Source: Candidatus Aminicenantota bacterium
Lineage (GTDB): Bacteria > Acidobacteriota > Aminicenantia > Aminicenantales > UBA4085
Assembly (NCBI GenBank): GCA_003154255.1
Contig: PMCY01000168.1
Span: forward strand, 10,231 to 23,197
DNA length: 12,967 bases
Direction of reading: 5' to 3'
This document shows positions 1 through 6,021 of this stretch, in pieces. The position numbers were made by a program, and so were the translations under genes. Every line of letters begins with the position of its first letter. Position 1 is the first letter of the stretch. Under the pieces are notes generated by a model that was not told the DNA's origin, searched no databases, and saw nothing but the letters and a program-made list of their open reading frames with translations.

Positions 1-1153
1 TCCAGTAAGTCTCCTGGCCGTAATGGAGCGAGTGCCAATGCCAGTAGCCGATGAGATTGGCCCCGCCGGCGATGTTGAAATAGGCGGCCAGGCGAAGCTG
101 ACCGGGATAGGGTGGGAACTGGCTGCGCGAGTCCCAGCCCGTCGTCTGGGCCGTGGTCTCGGTCACCAGGTAGTTGCCGCCCTTGAGGCCTCGGGCGAAA
201 TCGCCCATCATGGCAATGAACCGGCCGTCCATTTCGTCCTGGAGGCCCATGTAGATGTTGACCGAAGGCACATCCAATCGGACGCTGATGTCATAGGCGT
301 CGACGTCGAAGGGCAGGCCGGCGAAGTCGTGGCTGATGAACTGGTCGGGCCGCTTGAGCTCGCGGACGATCCCGGCCTGCCAGCCCAGGAAATCGGTGGC
401 GATGCGGCGCTGGAAGCGCTCCCACTCCAGCTTGTAGCCGGGATTGAGGATGCCGTCGCGGGGCGGCACATCGCGCCAATCGGAGATGTTCTGGCCCCAG
501 TAATTCAGGCCCCAGGCCTGGGTCAGGTCCTGGGGGGTCTTGAACAATCCTTTCAAATATTCGACGAAAGCTTTCTGGACGGGCTTGTCGGACGTGCCGG
601 AAGGGTGGGTCTCGTTGTCCAGCTGGTAGCCGATGACGGCCGGATGGTCCTTGAAGCGGGTGACCAGCTTGCGGATGATGCGCTCCGCGTAGCGCTGGTA
701 GATGGGATTGGTCAGGTCGGTCATCTGCCGCAGGCCGTAGGTGTAGCGTTCGGCGTTGATCTGTTTGACCTGGATCTCGGGGAACTTGTGGAAGAGCCAG
801 GCCGGAATGGAATAGGTCGGCGTCCCCAGGATGACCTTGATGCCGGCCTCGTTCATCTTGTCCAGGACGCGCTGGAGCCAGTCGAACTCGAAGTAGCCGT
901 CGCGCGGCTCCATGACCCCCCAGGTCGATTCGCCTACGCGGACCATGTTGATCCCCGCTTTCTTCATCAGCTCGACGTCCTTGTCCAGCCGATCGTAGGG
1001 CATGTATTCGGCGTAATAGGACGCGCCGTACAGGATGGTCGGGAGCTTGACGGCGGGGCCGGCGGCCGGGGCGGCGAATGCGGATACGGACGCGGCGAAG
1101 ATGACGGCGGCCAGCACGGCCGGGATTGTCTGAAAGCGTATAGGCTTGGTCAT
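1..1153 (-). CDS. Secreted GH42-type beta-galactosidase, 5' part only
   Basis: This is an exported glycoside hydrolase of the GH42 (beta-galactosidase) family, expected to release terminal galactosyl or related residues from oligosaccharides. About 384 codons are visible; the 3' end lies beyond the left edge. The ATG at 1153 follows a GAGGAGAG ribosome-binding site. The N-terminus (MTKPIRFQTIPAVLAAVIF...) is a signal peptide ending near an Ala-rich AFAA site, so the enzyme is periplasmic or secreted. Family marks include YGASYYAEY and VRVGESTWGVMEP near the start of the barrel, GYQLDNETH with the likely acid/base Glu181, and NYLVTETTAQ with the likely nucleophile Glu332. The visible part ends at the typical GYWHWHSLHYGQETYW segment. 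Seen: signal peptide and motifs. Known: GH42 uses two Glu residues on a TIM barrel. Inferred: the substrate, since GH42 members also act on arabinogalactan and other glycosides. A TATAAA box at 1183-1178 may be its -10 element, but I see no good -35. The family call is secure; specificity is unknown. Confidence 0.9.
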   Translation of the reverse strand, partial: MTKPIRFQTIPAVLAAVIFAASVSAFAAPAAGPAVKLPTILYGASYYAEYMPYDRLDKDVELMKKAGINMVRVGESTWGVMEPRDGYFEFDWLQRVLDKMNEAGIKVILGTPTYSIPAWLFHKFPEIQVKQINAERYTYGLRQMTDLTNPIYQRYAERIIRKLVTRFKDHPAVIGYQLDNETHPSGTSDKPVQKAFVEYLKGLFKTPQDLTQAWGLNYWGQNISDWRDVPPRDGILNPGYKLEWERFQRRIATDFLGWQAGIVRELKRPDQFISHDFAGLPFDVDAYDISVRLDVPSVNIYMGLQDEMDGRFIAMMGDFARGLKGGNYLVTETTAQTTGWDSRSQFPPYPGQLRLAAYFNIAGGANLIGYWHWHSLHYGQETYW

Positions 1154-1221
1154 GGCTCTCTCCTCATGGCTCCCGATTTTATACCGGATCGGGTTCGCGT
1201 CTCTACCCCCGGGCGGGTTTC

Positions 1222-1250
1222 TTGAATTCCCCCTTCTTTGAAGATACGAT
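1222..1250 (+). promoter_or_regulatory. Sigma-70-type promoter for the POT transporter
   Basis: TTGAAT at 1222-1227 and TACGAT at 1245-1250 are separated by 17 bases. Transcription would begin near 1257, giving a leader of about 15 bases that holds the GAGAGG ribosome-binding site. The short leader makes this a candidate, not a certainty. Confidence 0.45.
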
Positions 1251-1271
1251 ACCGGGCGAGAGGACGCCCCA

Positions 1272-2549
1272 ATGCTCAAGAAACACCCCAAGGCCATGGC
1301 CTTCATCTTCTTCGCCGAGATGTGGGAGCGGGTCGGCTTCTATACGTTGCTGGCCGTCCTCGTCCTCTATATGGACAAGGTCCTGGGCTGGCCGGATACG
1401 CGCAAGGGCGACGTCTACGGGATCTTCCTGGCCTTGTGCTATTTCGTACCCCTTCTGGGCGGCTGGATCGGCGACCGCTTTCTGGGCCGCCGCCTGACCG
1501 TCAAGATCGGCGCCGTCCTGATGGCCGCGGGCTACGTCGGCCTGGCCGTTTCGTCGGCCGCCCGGACGATGCCCTTCTTCCTGGGGCTCTTCCTGATCGG
1601 CGTCGGCACGGGCATCTTCAAGGTCAACATGGCCGTGCTGTTGGGGAATCTTTACGCGGCGATGCCCGAGCTCAAGGACGCCGCGTTCAACATCTACTAT
1701 ATGGGCGTCAATATCGGGGCTACGATTGCCCCCCTCCTGGCTACGTTTATCAGCGTCAAGTACGGCAGCTACAACATCTCGTTCTGGATCTGTAGCGCCG
1801 GTCTTCTCGTCGCCCTGGCCGTATTCCAAGCGGGAAACAAGGCCCTGGCCCGCGTGGATTACCGGGGTGCGGCCAAGCCGTCCGTGACGGCGGCCGCGGC
1901 GATTCCGGCCGCTCCCGGCGAGGACGGGCAGCGCATCGCCACGCTGATCATCCTCTTCTTTACTGTCATCTTTTTCTGGGTCGCGTTTTATCAAAACGCT
2001 TTCGCCCTGACGCTCTTCGCCGAACGCTCGACCAGGGTCTTCTCCTGGCTGCGGCCCGAAACGTACCAGTTCTTCGAGCCGTTCTTCATCCTGCTCCTGA
2101 CGCCGCTGCTTTTAATGCTTTTCGGCCGCCTGCAGGCGAAAGGCCGGGAGCCCGCGACCCCGGTCAAGATATTCTTCGGCATGCTGATCATGGCCGTCTC
2201 CATGATCATCATGGTCTTCGCCTCGCAGGCGGGCGGAAATCGCGATGTTCCGATCATGTCGCCCACCTGGCTCATCGGCACATATTTCTTTGTTACCGTG
2301 GCCGAGCTCCTGATTTCGCCCATGGGCCAGTCGTTCGTTTCCAAGGTCGCCCCGCCCCGGCTGGCCGGCCTGATGATGGGCGGCTGGTTCGCGGCCACGG
2401 CGGCGGGCTCCTATGGCTCGGGCCTTCTGGGAAAATATTACAGCCGTTTCGCCCACCATTCGTTCTTTCTCATCCTGACGGGGCTCCTGTGTGTTTCGGC
2501 CGTTCTCGTACTTTTGTTCATGAAAAAATTAAAGCGCTTCGCCGCATAA
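1272..2549 (+). CDS. POT/PTR2-family proton-dependent oligopeptide transporter
   Basis: This is an inner-membrane proton-coupled symporter of the POT (PTR2) branch of the major facilitator superfamily, whose members import di- and tripeptides. The protein has 425 residues, slightly short for bacterial POT proteins, and is hydrophobic throughout with about a dozen membrane segments. The family motif ExxERFxYY appears near the N-terminus as EMWERVGFY (Glu16, Glu19, Arg20, Tyr24), with Val for Phe and Phe for the first Tyr. GGWIGDRFLGRR (63-74) is the MFS loop motif, and FNIYYMGVNIGATIAP (about 139-154) corresponds to the PTR2 signature. SPMGQSFVSKVAPPRLAGLMMG near the C-terminus is also characteristic. 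The ATG is preceded by GAGAGG. A hairpin followed by T-rich sequence comes three bases after the stop codon. The downstream M24 peptidase on the same strand fits peptide uptake followed by hydrolysis. The family is secure; peptide as substrate is inferred from the family. Confidence 0.9.
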   Translation: MLKKHPKAMAFIFFAEMWERVGFYTLLAVLVLYMDKVLGWPDTRKGDVYGIFLALCYFVPLLGGWIGDRFLGRRLTVKIGAVLMAAGYVGLAVSSAARTMPFFLGLFLIGVGTGIFKVNMAVLLGNLYAAMPELKDAAFNIYYMGVNIGATIAPLLATFISVKYGSYNISFWICSAGLLVALAVFQAGNKALARVDYRGAAKPSVTAAAAIPAAPGEDGQRIATLIILFFTVIFFWVAFYQNAFALTLFAERSTRVFSWLRPETYQFFEPFFILLLTPLLLMLFGRLQAKGREPATPVKIFFGMLIMAVSMIIMVFASQAGGNRDVPIMSPTWLIGTYFFVTVAELLISPMGQSFVSKVAPPRLAGLMMGGWFAATAAGSYGSGLLGKYYSRFAHHSFFLILTGLLCVSAVLVLLFMKKLKRFAA

Positions 2550-2552
2550 AAA

Positions 2553-2628
2553 TGGGGACACAATACTGTGTCCCCCTTTTTATATTTATATTTTTTTTTG
2601 AAAAGGGGGACACAGTATTGTGTCCCCA
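2553..2628. repeat. Perfect 28-bp inverted repeat with AT-rich loop (REP/MITE-like)
   Basis: Bases 2553-2580 are repeated exactly in reverse complement at 2601-2628, around a 20-base T-rich loop (2581-2600). Each arm is itself a near-palindrome: GGGGACACA, a 4-base loop, then TGTGTCCCC. The DNA or RNA can therefore fold as one long hairpin or as two short ones. The element fills almost the entire gap between the POT stop codon (2549) and the peptidase ribosome-binding site (2632). No transposase is encoded here. The design resembles palindromic REP-like elements mobilised in trans by Y1-type (RAYT) transposases; that is an inference, since only one copy lies in the window. Confidence 0.85.
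2554..2599 (+). terminator. Possible intrinsic terminator after the POT gene
   Basis: A 9-bp GC-rich stem (GGGGACACA at 2554-2562 pairing with TGTGTCCCC at 2567-2575, loop ATAC) is followed by CTTTT and then a strongly T-rich stretch with nine consecutive T at 2591-2599. This has the form of a rho-independent terminator for the POT transcript. If the larger 28-bp hairpin forms instead, the T tract would be in its loop and termination could be weaker. Confidence 0.45.
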
Positions 2629-2631
2629 ATG

Positions 2632-2638
2632 GGAGGAG
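2632..2638 (+). promoter_or_regulatory. Ribosome-binding site deciding the M24 peptidase start
   Basis: GGAGGAG lies just before the ATG at 2641. In-frame starts further upstream (GTG at 2620, ATG at 2629) lie within or against the inverted repeat and have no ribosome-binding site of their own, so 2641 is preferred. Confidence 0.7.
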
Positions 2639-2640
2639 CG

Positions 2641-3828
2641 ATGACCCTCATCCGCGAGAAAACCCGGCAAGCGATGGATCTACTCAATGAATTCGACCTC
2701 GACTGCTGGCTGACCTTCACCCGGGAGACCGAGATCAACGGCGATCCCGTCCTGCCTTTTCTGGCTCCCGGACACCTGACCTGGCATTCGGCCTTCATCA
2801 TCGCCCGCGACGGCCGCTCCCGGGCCATCGTCGGACGCTATGACAAACGGTCCGTCCAGGATGCCGGCGCCTATGACGAAGTCGTCGACTATGTCACGGG
2901 GTTCAAGGAGCCGTTCCAGGAATACATGGCCGTTCTCGATCCCCGGACGATCGCCGTCAATTATTCCCAGGGCAGCGAAATCTGCGACGGCCTGACCCAC
3001 GGCATGTATCTGACGCTCATCGACGTCCTCGGCGAGATCGGGATGGCCGGGCGGCTGGTCACATCGGAAAAGCTGGTCTCGGCCCTGCGCGAGCGCAAGT
3101 CCGCCAATGAGATCGGCCGCATCAAGGAAGCCATCCGTCATACGGAAGAGATCTACGAGATGGTCTCCCGATTCGTCCGCCCCGGCCGGACCGAGCAGGA
3201 GATCGCCGCGTTCATGCGGGCCGAGGTGGCCCGCCGCGGGTTGGTCTCCGCCTGGGGCGAAGCGACCTGCCCGGCGGTCTTCACCGGCCCCGACACCGCC
3301 CAGGCCCATTATGGTCCGACCGGGCGGACGGTCGAGCCCGGCCACATCCTGAACATGGATTTCGGCGTCCGGGTCGACTCCTATTGTTCGGACATGCAGA
3401 GAACCTTCTATATATTGAAGCAAGGTGAAACGGCGGCTCCCGCCGACGTCAAAAAAGGCTTCGAAACCATTCTCCGCGCCGTCGAGGAATCCAAGTCGGC
3501 CATGAAGCCGGGCGTCCTGGGCCTCGACGTCGACGCCGTCGCCCGGGGCATCGTCACCGCCGCCGGCTATGAGGAATTCCCCCATGCCCTCGGCCACCAG
3601 GTCGGCCGTTTTCCCCATGACGGCACGGCCCTTCTCGGCCCGCGCTGGGAAAAATACGCCCGCAAGCCGTTCCGGCCGCTCGAGCCGGGCATGGTCTTCA
3701 CCATCGAACCCCGGCTGACAATCCCCGGCAAAGGTGTCGTGACCATCGAAGAGATGGTCATGGTGACGGAATCGGGAGCGGAATGGCTTTCCGAACCCCA
3801 GCGGGAGCTGATTCTCGTCCGGGCATAG
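2641..3828 (+). CDS. M24-family metallopeptidase, Xaa-Pro aminopeptidase type
   Basis: This is a cytoplasmic dinuclear metal aminopeptidase of family M24 (PepP/PepQ type), expected to remove the residue before proline in peptides or to split Xaa-Pro dipeptides. It has 395 residues: an N-terminal creatinase-like domain (about 1-155) and a C-terminal pita-bread catalytic domain. All five metal ligands are visible in the right order: Asp240 in MDFG, Asp251 in CSDMQRT, His319 in LGHQVGR, Glu356 in TIEPRL and Glu370 in TIEEMV. His223 in AHYGPT matches the conserved substrate-binding His. The enzyme therefore looks fully active. It lies 91 bases after the POT transporter, and most of that gap is an inverted repeat, so its expression may depend on readthrough or on a promoter inside the repeat. 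The CHR transporter start follows its stop by 8 bases, suggesting co-transcription. Sequence alone does not separate Xaa-Pro aminopeptidase from prolidase. Confidence 0.9.
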   Translation: MTLIREKTRQAMDLLNEFDLDCWLTFTRETEINGDPVLPFLAPGHLTWHSAFIIARDGRSRAIVGRYDKRSVQDAGAYDEVVDYVTGFKEPFQEYMAVLDPRTIAVNYSQGSEICDGLTHGMYLTLIDVLGEIGMAGRLVTSEKLVSALRERKSANEIGRIKEAIRHTEEIYEMVSRFVRPGRTEQEIAAFMRAEVARRGLVSAWGEATCPAVFTGPDTAQAHYGPTGRTVEPGHILNMDFGVRVDSYCSDMQRTFYILKQGETAAPADVKKGFETILRAVEESKSAMKPGVLGLDVDAVARGIVTAAGYEEFPHALGHQVGRFPHDGTALLGPRWEKYARKPFRPLEPGMVFTIEPRLTIPGKGVVTIEEMVMVTESGAEWLSEPQRELILVRA

Positions 3829-3836
3829 GAGAGGCG

Positions 3837-4388
3837 ATGCTCTTCAAACTGTTTTGGATTTTTACCCGCGTCGCCTTTTTTTCCTGGGGCGGAGGACCGG
3901 CTTCGCTGGCCTTGATGCAGCGCGAGGTCACGCATGCCGGGTGGGTCAATTCGAGCGAATTCGCCGACGCCGTGGCCATCAGCAATGCTCTGCCCGGCCC
4001 CATCGCGCCCCAGGTTTCCGCCTATATCGGCTACAAGATGGCCGGAGTCCCCGGGGCGATCATGGCCGTGACCGGTACGGTCCTGCCGACGACACTCCTG
4101 ATGCTGATCATGATCGCCTATTTTTTCAACATCAAAGACAGTCCGGCGGTGAAGTCCATGCTTCGGGCGGTCCGGCCCGTGGTGGTCGGCTTCCTGCTGT
4201 GGACGGCTTACGACATGTCCGTCAGCGTCTTCGCCGCGAAGAAACTGGGCTGGACCGCGGCCCTGTCGGCCGGCTGGGACAAGATCCTGATCGTCCTCGG
4301 CGCCTTTGTCCTGCTGACTTTCACCCGCGTGCACCCGATTTTTCTCATTGCCGGCGCCGCGGTTCTGGGCTTTATCGCTTATCGTTGA
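3837..4388 (+). CDS. Short-chain (single-domain) CHR family chromate transporter
   Basis: This is a 183-residue inner-membrane protein with one CHR domain (chromate ion transporter family). Visible family marks are FFSWGGGPASLALMQRE (14-30), WVNSSEFADAVAISNALPGPIAP (about 36-58, with the conserved PGP at 53-55) and YIGYKMAGVPGA (63-74), followed by several hydrophobic helices. The ATG at 3837 has AGGAGAG upstream and begins 8 bases after the peptidase stop. An in-frame ATG at 3783 lies inside the peptidase gene and is not needed. Known: long CHR proteins carry two such domains, and short ones are usually encoded as adjacent pairs that work together. Here no partner is present in the window. 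Its last 10 bases overlap the end of the convergent hydrolase remnant. The family is confident. Chromate export is assumed from family naming and is not shown; many CHR proteins have untested substrates. Confidence 0.85.
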   Translation: MLFKLFWIFTRVAFFSWGGGPASLALMQREVTHAGWVNSSEFADAVAISNALPGPIAPQVSAYIGYKMAGVPGAIMAVTGTVLPTTLLMLIMIAYFFNIKDSPAVKSMLRAVRPVVVGFLLWTAYDMSVSVFAAKKLGWTAALSAGWDKILIVLGAFVLLTFTRVHPIFLIAGAAVLGFIAYR

Positions 4389-5033
4389 GGCTTGAGCCTC
4401 TTTCGCATAGAGAGGGCGAAGAGGATGGTCAGGATGATGACCAAGAACGTCAGCGCCGTGACCAGGATGAACGGCATTCTTGTTCCGGCGTCGGCCACCC
4501 GGGACGTCCCCAATATGGGAAGGCTGATCGAGGACGGCCGTTCTTTATCCCGATAGATCGTCATGGTCGGCGCCGGCTCGAGCCGCGGCGTCGCGGCGTT
4601 GTCCTTGTCCGAGTCCGTCCACAGCGGCCAGAACATAGCCCCGCCGGAGGAGCGCCAGGAGATGCTGGGCCTCGAGCGGGCTGCGGATCTTGCCGTTGAC
4701 GACGGAGGCCCGGCGATAGCGCGTGTGGGTCCAGAGAGCAGGCAAGGGCTTGGTTTCGACGACGCCTTTCCTGGCCGGCCGCAGGATATCCACGGCCAGG
4801 CGTACGCCGTCGCGCATTTTCAAATAAAGAGACGACCGCACCCAGGTGTCATAGGAGGCTTGGGATCCGGCCGGGTAGTCGCCGAACTTGATCGCGGCGG
4901 CCTGGGACGCCAATGATTTGGGCGCCGTGACCGGGGCGGTGTCGGAGGATGTCTGTCCGGGAAGAGGAGCGAGGCCGGCGGCAAAAACCAGAAAAAGGGA
5001 TAATGTAAAACCACGAGCCGCTGAGCGTTCCAC
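4379..5033 (-). pseudogene. Remnant of an exported CocE/NonD (S15-like) hydrolase, internally deleted and frameshifted
   Basis: The N-terminal piece (GTG at 5033 to about 4620) reads as a signal peptide (LFLVFAAGLAPLPG) followed by YLKMRDGVRLAVDILRP, PLPALWTHTRYRR and LLALLRRGYVLAAVD. This is the usual opening of CocE/NonD or X-Pro dipeptidyl-peptidase (S15) hydrolases. Immediately after VLAAVD, where RG-G-S-G would be expected, the frame becomes unrelated and stops at 4545. In another frame from about 4621, the sequence reads TPRLEPAPTMTIYRDKERPS and ISLPI. This resembles the C-terminal jelly-roll end of the same family, and it is followed by a membrane helix (PFILVTALTFLVIILTILF) and a basic tail. 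Roughly 140 and 75 codons remain of a family usually 550-650 residues long, and the catalytic Ser, Asp and His region is absent. The start has a strong AGGAGGT and an intact promoter, which suggests recent loss. An assembly collapse would look the same. Function is almost certainly lost. Confidence 0.75.
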
Positions 5034-5060
5034 GGGAGACCTCCTCGTCGAATGGACTTC

Positions 5061-5089
5061 ATTCTAGTGGAGCGGGACCCGGGTGTCAA
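5061..5089 (-). promoter_or_regulatory. Strong sigma-70-type promoter for the hydrolase remnant
   Basis: On the minus strand TTGACA (5089-5084) and TAGAAT (5066-5061) are separated by 17 bases. Transcription would begin near 5054, about 20 bases before the GTG start and upstream of the AGGAGGT at 5045-5039. This is close to consensus. Confidence 0.7.
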
Positions 5090-5126
5090 AATGGTGCGGC
5101 CGACCCTCTCCGCAAGTCCGGCCGCG

Positions 5127-5155
5127 TTGACTTTTGCCCATGCACTCCGTATGAT
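5127..5155 (+). promoter_or_regulatory. Strong sigma-70-type promoter for the lipoprotein gene
   Basis: TTGACT at 5127-5132 and TATGAT at 5150-5155 are separated by 17 bases. Transcription would begin near 5162, leaving a leader of about 65 bases before the ATG at 5227. It is divergent from the hydrolase-remnant promoter, with about 40 bases between the two -35 boxes. Confidence 0.7.
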
Positions 5156-5195
5156 TCTTGTGTCTTATAGGGTTTCGAAGAGGGAAAGAGGATCA

Positions 5196-5234
5196 ATGGA
5201 GGCTATTTTTGACGCGGGAGTCTGCCATGTCTAA
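5196..5234 (+). other. Possible 12-codon leader ORF overlapping the lipoprotein start
   Basis: An ATG at 5196, preceded by GAGG with a 4-base gap, opens the short frame MEAIFDAGVCHV and stops at 5232-5234, eight bases past the start of the lipoprotein ATG and in another frame. This arrangement could allow translational coupling. It could equally be chance, as nothing in the peptide marks it as a classical attenuator. Confidence 0.2.
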
Positions 5235-6021
5235 GATCATTTGCGGGATTGGGATCCTCGTTCTCATAGCGGGTGTTGCCTGCCAAGCCCCCCAGAAACC
5301 GGCGGCCAAGCCGGCGGCTAAGGCGGAAGCCCCAGCCCCCCCCCTCGAGGCCGACTCGGCCTTGGATACGATTCAGAACGGCGACCAGGCGGACGTCGTG
5401 GATATGCTCCAATCGCTGTCCAGGGAGCGGGCCGGGTGGTCGGCGGGCAAGTATGATTCCCTCTACGCGCCGCTGTGGTCCCTGTTTGTCAAATCCGCCG
5501 GACCCGATACAGGGCCGGGCAACTCCGAATTGCGGACCGGCCTCCACAATATCTTCAACTTCGGCAACTGGTACCCGCTGTTGGGCGAGTTCCTGGCCGC
5601 TTTAAAGACGCCGTCCCTGCCAGCAGCCGTCCGCCAGGGGGCGGCCGAGCACCTCTGGCGCTTCGCCGGCGAAGACAAGGAAAAGAAAAATTTCGCCATC
5701 CCCACCTCCGACCGCCCCCGGATCGAAGCCGCGGTGGCCGATCTCCTTCTGGAAAAGAAAGATTTGGTGATCCTGTCCACGGCCGTGACGACGGCGGCCC
5801 TCCTGGAGATGAAGTCCTCCGCGCCCCGGCTTAAAGCCATCATCGGCGAGCAGCCGTTCGACAACACGGAAACCCGCGCGTTCCGCTACACTCTTGGCGA
5901 GGCCCTCTATTCCCTGGGCGAAGTCGGTCCGGCCGTCGACGTCATGCGCAAGCTGGTCGACAACAAGGGGGATTTCGGCGAAGAAGCGGCCGACTTCCTC
6001 AAGGACAAGCACCTTTATTGA
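5227..6021 (+). CDS. Putative lipoprotein of unknown function, alpha-helical
   Basis: I do not recognise a named family. The 264-residue product starts with a hydrophobic signal (IICGIGILVLIAGVAC) and has a candidate lipidated Cys19. The -3 position is Gly, so the lipobox is imperfect. An Ala/Pro/Lys-rich linker follows (about 20-45), as in proteins tethered to a membrane and extending from it. The remainder is rich in Leu, Ala and charged residues in short amphipathic helices, including LPAAVRQGAAEHLWRFAG, IEAAVADLLLEKKDLVILS and TLGEALYSLGEVGPAVDVM. This pattern is reminiscent of HEAT/TPR-like helical repeats and suggests a protein-binding scaffold; that is inference. The ATG at 5227 has GGGAG six bases upstream. 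A TTG at 5158 would extend the frame but falls in the promoter. Its 3' end overlaps the convergent kinase gene by 23 bases. Confidence 0.75.
   Translation: MSKIICGIGILVLIAGVACQAPQKPAAKPAAKAEAPAPPLEADSALDTIQNGDQADVVDMLQSLSRERAGWSAGKYDSLYAPLWSLFVKSAGPDTGPGNSELRTGLHNIFNFGNWYPLLGEFLAALKTPSLPAAVRQGAAEHLWRFAGEDKEKKNFAIPTSDRPRIEAAVADLLLEKKDLVILSTAVTTAALLEMKSSAPRLKAIIGEQPFDNTETRAFRYTLGEALYSLGEVGPAVDVMRKLVDNKGDFGEEAADFLKDKHLY

Noticed and set aside
23..1225. Long plus-strand open frame opposite the GH42 gene
   Set aside because: The opposite strand encodes a clear GH42 protein with catalytic motifs and signal peptide. The plus-strand peptide has no recognisable domain and is a by-product of GC-rich codon use.
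2553..2628. CRISPR repeat pair
   Set aside because: There are only two units, in inverted orientation, with a T-rich 20-base loop. They form a hairpin, not direct repeats with spacers.
2680..3618. Long minus-strand frame within the M24 peptidase gene
   Set aside because: It lies antisense to a peptidase with all metal ligands in order and has no domain or ribosome-binding site.
3783..3836. Upstream ATG for the CHR transporter
   Set aside because: It lies inside the peptidase gene with no ribosome-binding site. The ATG at 3837 has AGGAGAG and gives the standard CHR N-terminus.
5158..5226. Upstream extension of the lipoprotein from a TTG
   Set aside because: It would start next to the -10 box, before the predicted transcript start, and would bury the signal peptide behind a charged segment.
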